A DNA stretch of 64,000 bases from Dastarcus helophoroides (taxonomy: Eukaryota > Arthropoda > Insecta > Coleoptera > Bothrideridae). The notes under the pieces were generated by a model. The model did no database searches. It was not told where the DNA came from and was given only the letters and a program-made list of their open reading frames with translations. Shown piece after piece: positions 34,750 through 45,308 of the stretch. The position numbers were made by a program, and so were the translations under genes. Each line of letters starts with the position of its first letter. The stretch's first letter is position 1. Location: assembly GCA_028583605.1 (NCBI GenBank), contig CM053327.1:22121629-22185628 (forward strand). Direction: 5' to 3'.

Positions 34750-35727
34750 GGGCCCCTACAGACACTCTGGTTTTTACTCCAGCTCATCTGCACAGGCAAA
34801 ATACGTGAAGTTTTACCTGAACCGAGGGCTGACACTAGTCTCTGGCTGACACCACACAATGCAGACTTATCATTCAGTTCCGATGAGACTTTTAAAATGA
34901 AGGTCCTAAAAACATATTACAAAAGTACAAAACTTTTGTATTAAGTGTGTTAGAAGCTTATTTTTTTAAAAAAACGTTGATTATCATTTCTTTTTTTTAT
35001 AATATTTATATCAGGTTCTATTTGCTCTAGCTTTCGGATAATTCCTTATACGTGGTCATTTTTTTTACTCTCTACAGACAAGACTAATTTTAACAAATTT
35101 TTATGTATTCATTCAAGTGTCTTTTGAATTTTTTGTAGCATTTCCACAAACGTATCTAAAAAATTCACAGAATACATGCCATCAGAAGCACATAAACCTG
35201 TGCTATCGGCCTGAATTGTGCATTACACGCACAGTCTTTTCAGGCCGGGCTTTGTGTTCGCACAGGCGGCCTGGGTACAGACAAAATAAAACCAGTTTAC
35301 TGGCCTACTGGTTGCTGGCGCAGACAATTACGTGTGTTATTAAATGTTAGCGCACAGAAGAGAAACTGGTAAAACACAGCTTTTACTCATTTTTCATAAC
35401 ACACATAATATTCGGCGCCGACTGGAGCTACTAACCTGCCTTTACTCTGTCCTTACCAGAAGGGTGCGATGGAGATGCACGGAGTAATAAATAGCACCGC
35501 TTTTAATCTAAGAGGCCACATTAAATAGCACACGTAATTTTGGTCCGTTATCCAGTAGCCGGTAAGTTGTTTTTACTCTGTCTGTACCCTAATTTTTGTC
35601 ACCGGTTGCCAGTAGCCGGTAACCTGCTTTTAATCTCTTCGTACCCTTACACACACGTCTCGGCTCACTTATGCAAACTGGGTTTGTACGGGCAAGCTGG
35701 AGGAAACCAGAGTGTCTGTAGAGGCCT
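34750..35727. mobile_element. Harbinger-like non-autonomous element
   Basis: 978 bp with inverted ends: GGGCCCCTACAGACACTCTG at 34750, and on the minus strand from 35727 AGGCCTCTACAGACACTCTG, both continuing GTTT..CTCCAGC. TTA lies immediately outside each end (34747-34749 and 35728-35730). A 3-bp TTA duplication with GGGCC-type ends fits PIF/Harbinger. No transposase. Inside, 35370-35660 carries a degenerate tandem array of about 60-80 bp units built on the words CCAGTAGCCGGTAA, CTGCTTTTACTCTGT and GTACCCT (three to four copies). The open frames at 35117-35350 and 35540-35788 are by-products of this array. Confidence 0.8.
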
Positions 35728-35730
35728 TTA

Positions 35731-36715
35731 TCAAAGCCAGTTGTTTCCATATTTACATATCTTATGTCCCTTATTGACTAAATCTTGAAATTTTGCTGAA
35801 ATGAAATATTTTGTTTTCTTTTGATTGTAATTGCTGATTTCACAACCAAAATGAAAATATAAGTAGATTCACCAATAATTGTACTTTATTTCAAAGGCCA
35901 TTATGGGCCTTTTTGAAAAAATAAAATTTTGACACAAAGACCATTTTTGTTAAAGGTGTCACGCATAAAAGAATTAAATCCCTGTTTTAACGTGATTTAA
36001 TTTTTGTAGCATTAACATCATTCGTTAGAATTAATTAGGATAAGTCATAGCCCAATGGATTAAAAAATAAAATGAAATCAAACAAAATTGACGTTTCACT
36101 AGTATATTACTTGCAGAAAGTTAGAATATTTTACCTTCATAAATAAAGAGACAATCAGGGGGGTGTACCATGAATCAGACCCGTTATAAGGGAGTTCTAA
36201 TGTAATTCTACTTCTATTTAAACGTATATGTTTAATTAAGGATCGTTACCAATATTTTACCATTTTTATAAATAATGGATACCAAATTAATATACTGTAA
36301 AACGATTTTGTTTTTACGCATTTACGTAATCCTTTCCTACAGAGTTCTATATGTCCTTTGCGATATTTCTGCCTTTACATTCCCTTACAGTTACTAATAT
36401 CAGATAGTCCAGTCGTTAGTCTCCTTTTACTAAGTTGACTTTCTAAACCTTACAAGGCTGATGATATTTTAGGGGTTATTGAAGCACTATTAGGAGGTAT
36501 TTTGTGAAATCGTCGGCACGATTGGAAATATTGGAAAGTATGTACCAAGCGGTTTATTTCTATACCCAGGAAAAGAAATTTCTTTAATTTGCAATCTTTA
36601 TGATGTCTTATTAGTAAATCCATGTTTGTTCTGGTGAAATGTTAATCGAGTTTGAAGAAGATGTTTAGGCTTCGCCGCAAGTAAGCTGTAGCAAGAAGCA
36701 GAAAACATTTTAATT
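35731..36715. other. No gene seen
   Basis: A+T-rich DNA with no recognised feature. Confidence 0.45.
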
Positions 36716-36720
36716 TACAG

Positions 36721-36752
36721 CCATTCTGAAAGTAAAAACATTTTCAGAATGG
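36721..36752. repeat. Short hairpin, 11-bp perfect stem
   Basis: CCATTCTGAAA (36721-36731) pairs exactly with TTTCAGAATGG (36742-36752) around a 10-base loop. No T-run follows and no function is implied. Confidence 0.6.
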
Positions 36753-38030
36753 TTAGTTATAAACCGAAATATTTGCTGCTTTCTATCATAGAATATTAGG
36801 GGGCGGTGAGGTCCAATAACATCATATTTTCTAATGGGTAGACCTCTCGGATGTACCAACTTTGTCGTTAATTTCTATATACGTTCTATCGGCTGACACC
36901 TCACTCGCACGCAGGTAAGGAAAGGAAACCAATATGCTTTGTGGGAGTCAAGCAGCGAGTTTTGGTGACTCAAAATTCTCTGAAAGAGAAATTGAGCATC
37001 TTACATATTTTTCTTAAAACCTAAATACTGAATTAAATTAAGCACCTATTTTTAAATAATTCCTGGAAAATCCTTTGTCCTCGATGTTCTTTGTAACCCT
37101 AATGGATAATAAAATTTGGTGGTTGCCATTAAAAAAAAATAACGCTGGTGGCTGCATCCCAGATACTCTGCCCTATTTTAATTTTGTGGAGCTTGAGAAA
37201 ATTGAAAGGAGTTGTTTTTCAGAGATGTCTTACTATTCCGAACTACCGGGACAGACTGTACATAAAAACAATTTATTTTAATTTTTGGAGGTCTAAGAAA
37301 AATTATTCATATTGTCGTAAAAAGGATAAAAAGGCTCAATCGATATTATTTATTTTGTCCACAGTAGACCCAAATCCTTGAAAAACACTTTATATTAACG
37401 AAGTCTTATTTGCATATTTTTCGGGCTCGTTCGGACTAATTGCTGAAAGCAACAACAATTTAGTACGTGTCAATGTATCTTTGGTTCTAATGTCAGTAAA
37501 CGAAGAGCAAAGCCCTGCTTCCAGTCAAATGGTTGTTCGAGAACCAGCAGACAGTTGTTATCGCACGTACATCGTCTTTACGGAAATCCGCAGTAAAGCG
37601 GCGCGTGCACGATCTACTTCGCTGTTCGCATATTTAGTTCCCATTTTCATAACTGCTCCTTTTATGTCAAGCAAATGTTTCTCAATGAACATGTGCAAAT
37701 ATTCCGACAGAAACGGTTCGATTATGTGTGACTTCTGTTTTTTATTGAAATATTTTATGGCTCATATTCGCCCTTGGACAATTGAATTCGAGATAACTAT
37801 TTTCTCGCTTGAACTGGAACTAAATGTACTTTATTTTATAATTTCCTAAAAATTGACTATTTTATGACTAGAAAAACTGAATAGTTGGTATATTTTTCTA
37901 AATTAAAAAAATGGTTTTAAAAATGTTTAAAAGAGGGATTTCTACCGGAACTGACTCGAAAACAGGAAACCGGAAAAAACCGTTATTTTTGTCAAGCGAA
38001 GCTAAACTTCACGTAAACAAAATCTTATTT
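36753..38030. other. Unassigned; coding-like composition at 37440-37850
   Basis: 37440-37850 is richer in G+C, with a 122-codon plus-strand frame (37481-37849). On the minus strand a long stop-poor stretch includes IIEPFLSEYLHMFIEKHLLD and EVDRARAALLRI, which reads like real amphipathic protein but matches no family I know. No start, stop or splice context can be fixed. Treat it as an unknown, possibly a transposon-derived fragment. 36905-36920 has a CGCACGCAG/GTAAGG splice-like junction of doubtful value. Confidence 0.3.
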
Positions 38031-38039
38031 AAAAATTGA

Positions 38040-38575
38040 TATACAGATCCTGTCCCCTGAAACAAGATCTTTAGTGGATTTTCATAGTAGAGCTATCATC
38101 TTCAGAGAAATACTAAAAGCTAATAGCAAAATTAATCCTTATTTCTGCACTAAAAATATTCACTTGGTGCATAATCGACCGCACTCGAACGCTCTGCGCA
38201 TCTAATCATACAGGTCGCAGTGTCACAAATTAGTTATCTGTTAACCTTAGCTACCTTTAACTGGGAGGAGTGGCCTAAACTTCCAGCGCAAACATTCTTT
38301 AGGCTGTTTTCAGCCTTAAGGACACATTTGACATGAAATTCTTATTTACTTCTCTTAACAGTTTAATATTGTTATGAATTTCATGGTCGAATTAAAAAGC
38401 ATGACGGTCCACACTCTACTTCTTCGTTCTTCCGTACTTCAAATAAGCCAAATGCTCCTTCAGTCGGATTTTGAGAGATCGTCTAGCCTGCCCCATGTAC
38501 TTTTGATTACAACCTTTACAGAAAATTTGGTAAATACCCTACTTGTCCGTTTATTCTATTTTATCTTTTAGACTG
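38040..38575 (-). mobile_element. Penelope-like retroelement 3' part: GIY-YIG endonuclease and terminal repeat
   Basis: Minus strand: GIYQIFCKGCNQKYMGQARR at about 38480-38540 is the start of a GIY-YIG nuclease domain (GIY, then Y-G 12 residues on, and the helix arginine). KIRLKEHLAYLKYGR follows, then VDRHA and DHEIHNNIKLLREV (38330-38400). In Penelope-like elements this domain follows the reverse transcriptase and nicks the target. The Cys pair (C..C) between GIY and YMG is typical of Penelope EN. The reverse transcriptase is absent; the fragment begins where the RTE-like LINE end abuts near 38600-38690. About 290 bp downstream of the nuclease core (38040-38110) lies the family A repeat with TGTCCCCTGAAAC and a hammerhead-like hairpin, as expected for a Penelope terminal repeat. 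Stops interrupt the frame. Confidence 0.82.
38075..38110 (-). ncRNA. Hammerhead-like relic in Penelope terminal repeat
   Basis: Minus strand: TCTCTGAAGATGATAG, a short loop, CTATGAAAATCC. The core box CTGAAGA (CUGANGA) and GAAA are present, with one extra T before helix II (ATAG/CTAT). The GUH cleavage side is lost (AATCC in place of CGCGTT). Same family as 11956-12000 and 43511-43551. Confidence 0.5.
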
Positions 38576-38689
38576 CCCAACCAAGAGTCGTGGTGTGCAA
38601 TTAACAACAAAGTTAACTGGGCTCAAAATTGCATTAAAAAAGTATAATTAAACAAAAATAATTGTTGAATTCTAAGACAAAATGCATTT

Positions 38690-39235
38690 GACTATGACAC
38701 TATTCATTATCATCATCATCATCATGTGCCTTATCTGTTATGGACGTCACGTTACGACGCTTCTAAATAGTTGGACAGATGTAAGTCCAAACCATTGGCG
38801 CAAGTTTTATAGCCAAGAGTGTCCTGTTCTGCCTGGGCCCATTCTGCCGTCTACTTTTCCCTGGACTATTAACTGTAGGAGGCGATATTTATCGTTCTTC
38901 ATAACATGGTCGAGGTGTTCGAGTTTTCTCTTTTTATTTATGAAAGGGATTTCTTTATTATGCCCTATCAGAAGTAACACTTCTTTGTTGGTAATATGGT
39001 CTATCCAGGATATTCGGGGAATACTTCGATACAGCCACATCTCAAAAGCCCCCAGCTTCCTCATCAACACCTTAGTCAGCGTCCATGCCTCCGCACCGTA
39101 CAGCAAGATTGGGAAAATATAGCACCTAGTCAGTCTTACCTTTAGAAGGAGGGGCAGATCTTTATTTACAAATAAACTCCTAATGTTACGAAATGTTGCT
39201 CTACACTATTCAACAAATACTGATTATTACAAGAT
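38690..39235 (-). pseudogene. RTE-like LINE C-terminal fragment with ATC microsatellite end
   Basis: Minus strand, from about 39235 leftwards: RATFRNIRSLFVNKDLPLLL, then LLYGAEAWTLTK (about 39070-39106), RKLGAFEMWLYRSIPRISW, DHITNKEVLL, KRKLEHLDHVMKNDKYRLLQ and GRTGHSWL, followed by LRQWFGLTSVQLF to about 38750. This is the C-terminal part of a LINE ORF2 downstream of the polymerase, of the kind in RTE/BovB-like elements widespread in insects. The strand ends in a (GAT)n run (plus-strand ATC repeats at 38704-38724), as RTE elements often end in short tandem repeats instead of poly-A. A long 99-codon piece (38807-39106) is unbroken; flanks have stops. The polymerase core is missing (5' truncation). 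The opposite-strand 146-codon frame is a shadow. Confidence 0.8.
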
Positions 39236-40985
39236 TAAAATGTGACAACATTAGATTTGAAAGCAACAAATAGCACGTACAAACCAAATCAGACTTTGAA
39301 ACTTAGAAATCTTGTAAATGTGCAAGAAGAATTCAACCACAAAGGGCTGCAACCTCTTACAAACTTAAAACCCTAGGAATACAGATATTAGAAGCACATA
39401 ACCATTATTATTTATCTATACTCAATGATAATTTGATAAATAAGGATCTCTTTTATATGGTTAATTTAAAAACCAGATTACTTCATCTCAGATCTTAGAA
39501 GGTTTAAGGTATTATTGCTGTTCGAATTAACTTCGTTGAACTTTAGAAACAGTAGCATGTGATTTTAAAGATAATATAAATGTTACTCGGCGTTAAGATA
39601 TATAAATATCTTAAAAGCGAATATGAAGCTTGCTTGTTTCACAGCTCTAAGGTAATTTATGTAATTTTAAATGCCTTTAAATTAATGTTAATGCGACTTC
39701 AGCTTTTATCCCTTAAACTTGACGTTCCAAGCAAAATAGAGCGTCTTGAAATCGTCTCGAAAGTTTATTTTTGTCAAGTAAATTGAAATTCAAACTTGAA
39801 TAAAAGCTAAAAGGGATATTTAAGACATTAAAACAAAAGAGTCATTACTCTTGTAAAAACAAAACTGTTTAGCTAAATATTCCGTAATTGTATGTCGCCA
39901 AGACAACCAATTTAGTTGTATGTCGTATGGAGCTTCCATATTTCATCATCCTTTTTTTCTAAAAGGAATTACGTTTTTCCTTAATCTAATTTTAATAAGC
40001 ATAAATATGTCTTTGCTCTGTTTGATATATTATAAAAATGTTTTAAAAATAAATTAAAATCGTAAAGCCTGAAGTCGCCATACAGCTGGAACTATATTAA
40101 ACACATAATGAACACTTTATTAATACTAGCTATGTGTCCATTTTACTAAGAATTTAATTATTTTAAATGAAATGTAATTACAAGCACTAAAGTAAATTAA
40201 ACTTTAATTACAACTAAATTTAAAGCATTCTTAAAAAAATAAATATAGCCTAAAAGACAGAAAAAATTTAAGATTTATAGCTGTTTTCCTTTTAAGTTTA
40301 GAAACTGGACTAGATACCTCTACAAGGGCGGTTACATACGGGGAATTCTGATTAGGATTCCGAATGAGGAATTCGGATTCAGATACAGGATTTAACTAAT
40401 TTTTATAAAATGTTAAACTTATTCAGAAATCCTGGCCTGTGCTGTCAGTAGTTATAGGCCTTGAGTCAATAAACTAATCAATTTAAAGGCGACTACTCAC
40501 CAGGACCATACACTTGTAATGTAATAATTCGAAAACGATCATTAATCAGTGAATACATACATGTGTGAGCATGTTACAATGATACAATTTGGCACATTGC
40601 AGCAATGGGTACGTTAAGCCGAACGTTCAGAATATGCCGCTTCCACAAACATCAAATTCGAAATTATCTCTCATTATTTAGAAAAAAGATCAAATGTGTA
40701 TATGGTTTAGGTTATTCGTCATTAATTTTGATATGTGATAAAGCAATAAGAAAAAATTATAGTTTCATAAGAAAATTTTCTCAAGAAATGTTTTCCAACA
40801 AAGATTAAGGAAGTCTTGCAAATTTTTTATTTATGGCTTCGTTTGCGAGATGCTTACTTAAGTAAACAACATGCGCAAATAGGACAAGAAAGACACCAAC
40901 ATACTAGATGGCGAATCTTTTTGTACACAGGGTATTTCAAATTTAATTCCTTTAATACTCTAAGCATTCCAGTTAAATTAATGAT
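39236..40985. other. No gene seen
   Basis: A small imperfect inverted word pair (GGAATTC..GATT / GAATTCGGATTC) lies near 40340-40385 beside ACAAGGGCGGTTACATACGG, possibly an element end, but no partner was found. Confidence 0.4.
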
Positions 40986-40990
40986 AACGC

Positions 40991-41149
40991 TAATTCAAAG
41001 TATATCTGATATACTTTGCTGTGGTGTTTATCATAGAATTGTAATGTTAGTTAAGTTAACTAGTTGATTTCTTCAACTAGTTAACTTAACTAACATTATA
41101 ATTCTATGATAAACACCACAGCAACGTATATTAGATATACTTTAAATTA
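40991..41149. repeat. Near-perfect palindrome, 71-bp arms
   Basis: Arm 40997-41067 and arm 41073-41143 are inverted copies with only three mismatches over 71 bp and a 5-base loop. The arms contain GCTGTGGTGTTTATCATAG and GTTAGTTAAGTTAACTAG. Weaker symmetry continues a few bases outwards (TAATTC/TAATTT). It has no coding content and no visible target duplication. RNA from either strand would form a long, almost perfect hairpin. Confidence 0.92.
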
Positions 41150-43440
41150 TCAATTTAGAATTAGTTGATGTTTCACGGTTAAACGTTTCATTGGGTTAAC
41201 GCTAAAAATCTCAACGACCTAAGAATCTGAGCTCCTTATAACTTTTATACATTTAAAGATCAGTTTTCTCCCAACTATACAGCGTAAATGAGTAAGACGT
41301 AAATAGCTTTGAGAAAGCTGAAACACTAGAAATAATACACAAGAATATGATATACCGAGATAAAATGTACAGGGCTCGTCATTAGTGTGTCTGTGATCTG
41401 TAGCACGTAAACGGAAACTACAACAGTAGAGAACATGAAGATATGTGTCACATATGCATTTCAAGGTGTCACAGAAGATATTTTACGACGTATTAGTGTT
41501 TCTTTCCAGCAGAAAGATAGAACTGGATCATGATAAAAATGGTGATAACAGTCTCTGGGTGATAACATCGAAAATGTCCTTTAAATTGTTTATTACTATA
41601 AATATTCTCAAAGTGAATTTTTTAGTAATAGAAGAAAAACTATTCAAAATAACCCCATATAATTTGGTATAATTCTAAAACTAGTAATATGCCCGTTTCA
41701 ATGAAAAAATAATATGCTGAATGTCCTATAAAAAAATTAGTTATGGACTGTTGAAAAATGCAGAGTGTGTTGTTCTACCATGAGCATCTGTATAATAAAA
41801 CATGAATTTTTTAAGTGGGAATTATGGTAAGATTCTTTGGTAAATATTGAGTAAAAATTGAGATATAACTGATAAGTTTACATTTTTTTGGAATTAAAGT
41901 TTGAAACAAAACCTCTCTGTTCTCAGTTTTTATTCCCTAAAAGTTATCTTATCTTAGCAACACCACCACGTGCACATTCAAAAAAACTTGACACCGTTGT
42001 GTTGCGGGTTGAATACTCTGTAAGATATGATAATAATTTACAGAGTGTTTTATTTAAGACAAATAATTTTCTGACTACCCAAATTATAAATCATCCTGTT
42101 CAGACAAAAATATTTCTAGGCAATGCTCCCTCATGCATCAATTTTTTTTTCTTCTATTTTTTATCGTCTACGTGTTACAGACCGGAAGCACTAATGACTC
42201 ACCCTCTACAGTAGTATAATTGTCATGGTAATGGTAATTCCACAAATTGCGCACTGACTTTTAGCTGATAATTTTGTCTTTAAATCCTTGGCATTTAGCT
42301 ATTTAAACAACATGCTTGCTACCGCATGAAACATTTTAATTTATAACCACTATAGCTGGTGATATGATAAGAAGGATTTTTTTGTGACACTCACAAGGCA
42401 TGTTCATGTTAAAAATAGTTTTAAGTTAGAAGTAAATTTCTAACGGGTAATTGATTTAGAAGGACTTGATACAAAAATAAAAATAATACTTACTAAAAAA
42501 CTCAATTTATCGTATAATCTTCATTATCACACAAGGGTTACTCTTCATATTTAGTTTTTAATAATTATTTCTTTCAGATATTAATTGTAACCGCGACTAA
42601 CATTCTAAGTTTCCAATTTTGGATGATGGGTTCAGAAATAAAAAAAAAGTGCCGAAAGAATAAGATGTTCCTAAAAAAGGTGATCCTGCAATTTTACCAA
42701 CATGGCATCTATTCAGATCGCTTTTAGGATCCCGTACGTGAAAAGGCAAAAACGAAACCCTTATAATCCCATTTTCATGTCGCCCCTCCATCTATCACAA
42801 CGAGTTTTTTCTTGAAAACTAACTTTGGATATTGAATGTCACAGTTAGTTCTCGCTAACTTACGCAAGGATCGCCAGTCAACGAAGAAGAAAATAAAATG
42901 GGGGTTAGTTTGCTGTTTGGTCGCCTAAAAATTAAGTTTTAATGAATATATGGGGTGAGATATCGTTTAAAACAGTTGAGGACCTAAGGATCTCGAAATA
43001 CTTTTTTTTTATAATCTTAAATCTAGAGAAAAGAAATGACCCTTTCCCTTAGCTTCTAGGTTTCTAGAAATAAAATTTAGATTTTAACAGTGTAGGTAGA
43101 TATTGGATCATAGATTATCGAATAACTGCAGTTTTTTCCCTCGATATTGTAATAGTTGTTACGAAAAAATATTTTATATAAAAATAGGTGCTTGCTTTCC
43201 AAGAATTTATATATTCTAGAAGTCAAAATGTACCGTTTATCTGTTAGGGGAATTCAAAATTAATTAAAAACTCACATTTTTGTATGCTGTTTAGAAACGT
43301 GTAAACAAATTTTAATTAAATTTGCCCTCTATATACTACTTTAAAGGATTTCACAACTTTTAGTAGTTGCAGAAATCCCACTAAAACTGGAAGGGTTAAA
43401 GTCGTCCTCTAGGATCTGATAAATTTATATAGAATTTTTT
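41150..43440. other. No gene seen
   Basis: A small hairpin (ACTCTGTAA / TTTACAGAGT) lies near 42017-42048 inside a 108-codon frame at 41888-42214 that has no recognisable domain and ends in a low-complexity tract. The rest is A+T-rich with no features. Confidence 0.4.
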
Positions 43441-43449
43441 TTAATAACG

Positions 43450-43560
43450 ATTGGCTGGTATACAAATCTTGTCCTTTAAAACCAAGAAAAATTCAAAAAC
43501 CCACTATTTGCTCTAAGGCTTTTCGATAGCTACGCTATAATCTTCAGAGAGATACCAACT
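43450..43560 (-). repeat. Penelope-type repeat unit, family A
   Basis: GGTATACAAATCTTGTCC, then ACCAAGAAAAATTCAAAAAC and GCTCTAAGGC, followed by the GATAGC/GCTATA hairpin. The order is the same as the units at 11.9-12.1 kb and 38.05 kb. Confidence 0.65.
43511..43551 (-). ncRNA. Hammerhead-like motif, family A copy with intact core
   Basis: Minus strand: CTCT, CTGAAGA (exact CUGANGA), TTATAGC-GTA-GCTATC, GAAA, AGCCTT, AGAG. CTCT can pair with AGAG as helix I directly beside the core. One extra T precedes helix II, and the two-pair helix III (AC/GU) is broken to AA/CU. Best helix I of the family; cleavage competence is doubtful. Confidence 0.5.
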
Positions 43561-43788
43561 ATTTTAATTAAAATTCGCTTTACGCGTTTTTGAACAGTGG
43601 CAGCATATAAAAATCTTGTTAAATAAACTAATTGACATTTCTCATTACATTGTGGAATTATACCCTTGTATTGTTGGATATTTTAATACTCATAACCATT
43701 AACCTTTATTAACAATTAAAACAACAATAAATCTATTGGAATTTTTAATATTTATATTAAAAATTCCACGATATTTCTATAAATATTT

Positions 43789-43831
43789 GCTACGACCGGA
43801 CCAGGTTTCGCTTTTACGGCATCAAGTTTCG
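43789..43831 (-). ncRNA. Hammerhead-like motif, family B left copy
   Basis: Minus strand: AACTTGATG (eroded CUGAUGA box), CCGTAAAAGC, GAAA, CCTGGTC, CGGTCGTAGC. Catalytic GAAA, the GUC cleavage triplet and the 3' helix I strand CGGT are preserved; CGGT is an exact partner of the ACCG kept in the right-hand copy. The 5' core box is damaged. Confidence 0.45.
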
Positions 43832-44104
43832 CAAAGCATCTATTACAAACACAACATAAACATACATGCGCGAGCACAGTAGAAGTATTACATATTTACA
43901 ATAATATCATAAAACTTAATTTCTTGGAAGCCATATGAATTCACTAATATTTACAGTCTGGTCAATTTACACTTATGAACGAACAGCTTGATCGTCTGAA
44001 AATATCTCTAATTGAAGCTTTGGACGAGAATTCGGATTAAACAGAATGTTCGTAGGAGTGTGTGACCCATAGAGCTTATTAGCACAACAACGGCTAAACA
44101 AATC

Positions 44105-44157
44105 GCTGGTATAACCGCTGATGATGCTGTAAAGTGAAACCTGGTCCAGTCCGTAGC
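44105..44157 (+). ncRNA. Type I hammerhead-like motif, family B right copy
   Basis: Plus strand: GCTGGTATAACCG, the exact core CTGATGA (44118-44124), helix II TGCTGTAAAGT (GCT/AGT with a leading T), GAAA (44136-44139), CCTGGTC (cleavage after 44146) and CAGTCCGTAGC. Helix III would be just AC/GU around a CTG loop, as known for hammerheads of Penelope-like elements. Helix I pairs ACCG with CAGT (one mismatch; the left copy has the perfect CGGT). The extra T at helix II is the main departure from the consensus. Confidence 0.6.
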
Positions 44158-44244
44158 AAATATTTATAGAAATATCATGACATTTTTGATATCTGTTGTT
44201 TTAATTGTTAATAAAATATGTTAATAAAGTAGTTGTGAATTTTA

Positions 44245-45300
44245 AATAAACTCTTAAACTCCTCTCACGGGCGAATGGTGCGTTTTGGTTTTGAAGTAAG
44301 TTGGATCTCATCGACTTTTTTGACATCTACAATGCGTAGCAGCTCAATGATCCAGAAACCTCTGATCGATTTGAGCCATGAAGCAAAAAGTATTACAAGG
44401 TTTTATATTTATTTCATTTACTTTCATTCTTGATTTTTTCGATAACTTAATATCACTTGTGCGTGAATCAATACACACTCTTCTACCAAAAAATATATTT
44501 AGTCTGATCAGAGATAATAAATAGCCAGAGAAATTATTGGGTGTAATTAATAATATATATTTGAAATTTATTTGGCAATCCAGGAACAAAAGGACATGAC
44601 TTGATTAAATTCTGAAACAGATTACTAATAGAAATTTAATGATAACATACATCCATGTAATTCAAATTTCAAACTTATTTACCTAATGCTTTGAATTGGA
44701 TATATTATTTTACTCGGGGACTATATTGCAGATTTGCGGCCATTTTGTAGACATAGCATGGAAAGAAAATTTTGATAACACTCGTTTTATTTAGCTATTT
44801 TCAGTCAACAAGAGACTAAAAAGAATAAAAATTAACGATTAACGATCAAGACGAAGGGACAGTAGTCCTCGGAGGACTTGTTTCTTATGGATCTTGTTTG
44901 AAATATTGGAATTTTTACCGCCTATTCTTCAGTGGTAAATATTTTTCCTCAGATGTAGGGATGCAGATGTAATGGCGTTCATCGGGTAATGCCGCTAACC
45001 TCAATAACTTGATATAAATGACAAATAGAAAAACGTCATGGAGGTTGAAACGAGAGGGTTTTTATGGAGGAAATAGCAATAACAAACTTCAATTCACTTG
45101 AAACATGGCAGAGTAAAGTGCATGTGTTTGTTTGATCCAATTTTTCCCACTTTTTGGTGATAAGTCCACAATTTTAGTGTTAATTATTTATTTTTTGCTA
45201 CTAATATTTTCGGCTACAAAGTAATTTTAGTGGCGATGACGTAACACTTTTGGATAATTTTAACTACATGTTTTTACATTTCAACTTTATTACAGAAAGG
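44245..45300. other. No gene seen
   Basis: GGGTAATGCCGCTAACC at about 44976-45001 echoes the ends of the next element and may be part of a related or nested copy. Otherwise non-coding. Confidence 0.4.
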
Positions 45301-45308
45301 TTGTTTTG

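Larger units (their letters stand above)
43688..44240. mobile_element. Foldback element, hammerhead-repeat family B (about 550 bp)
   Basis: Inverted ends of about 130 bp. Both run from a TCATAACC or TCACAACT start through AACAATTAAAACAACA, an AAAAATT(C/G)(C/T)CA.GATATTTC tract, TATAAATATTTGCTACG and a GACC(A)GG..TTTC.CTTT core to GCATCA. The internal 280 bp is unique and non-coding. The ends contain divergent hammerhead-like motifs (43789-43831 minus; 44105-44157 plus). Related pieces are at 11444-11631 and 15110-15290. Whether it is mobilised as DNA (foldback) or is a Penelope-type snap-back repeat is open. Confidence 0.75.

Noticed and set aside
36905..36922. CGCACGCAG/GTAAGG as a third recursive splice site
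   Set aside because: The preceding tract is not pyrimidine-rich enough and the donor is non-consensus; likely chance.
38682..39122. 146-codon plus frame as a gene
   Set aside because: Antisense shadow of the clearly recognisable LINE C-terminal sequence on the minus strand.
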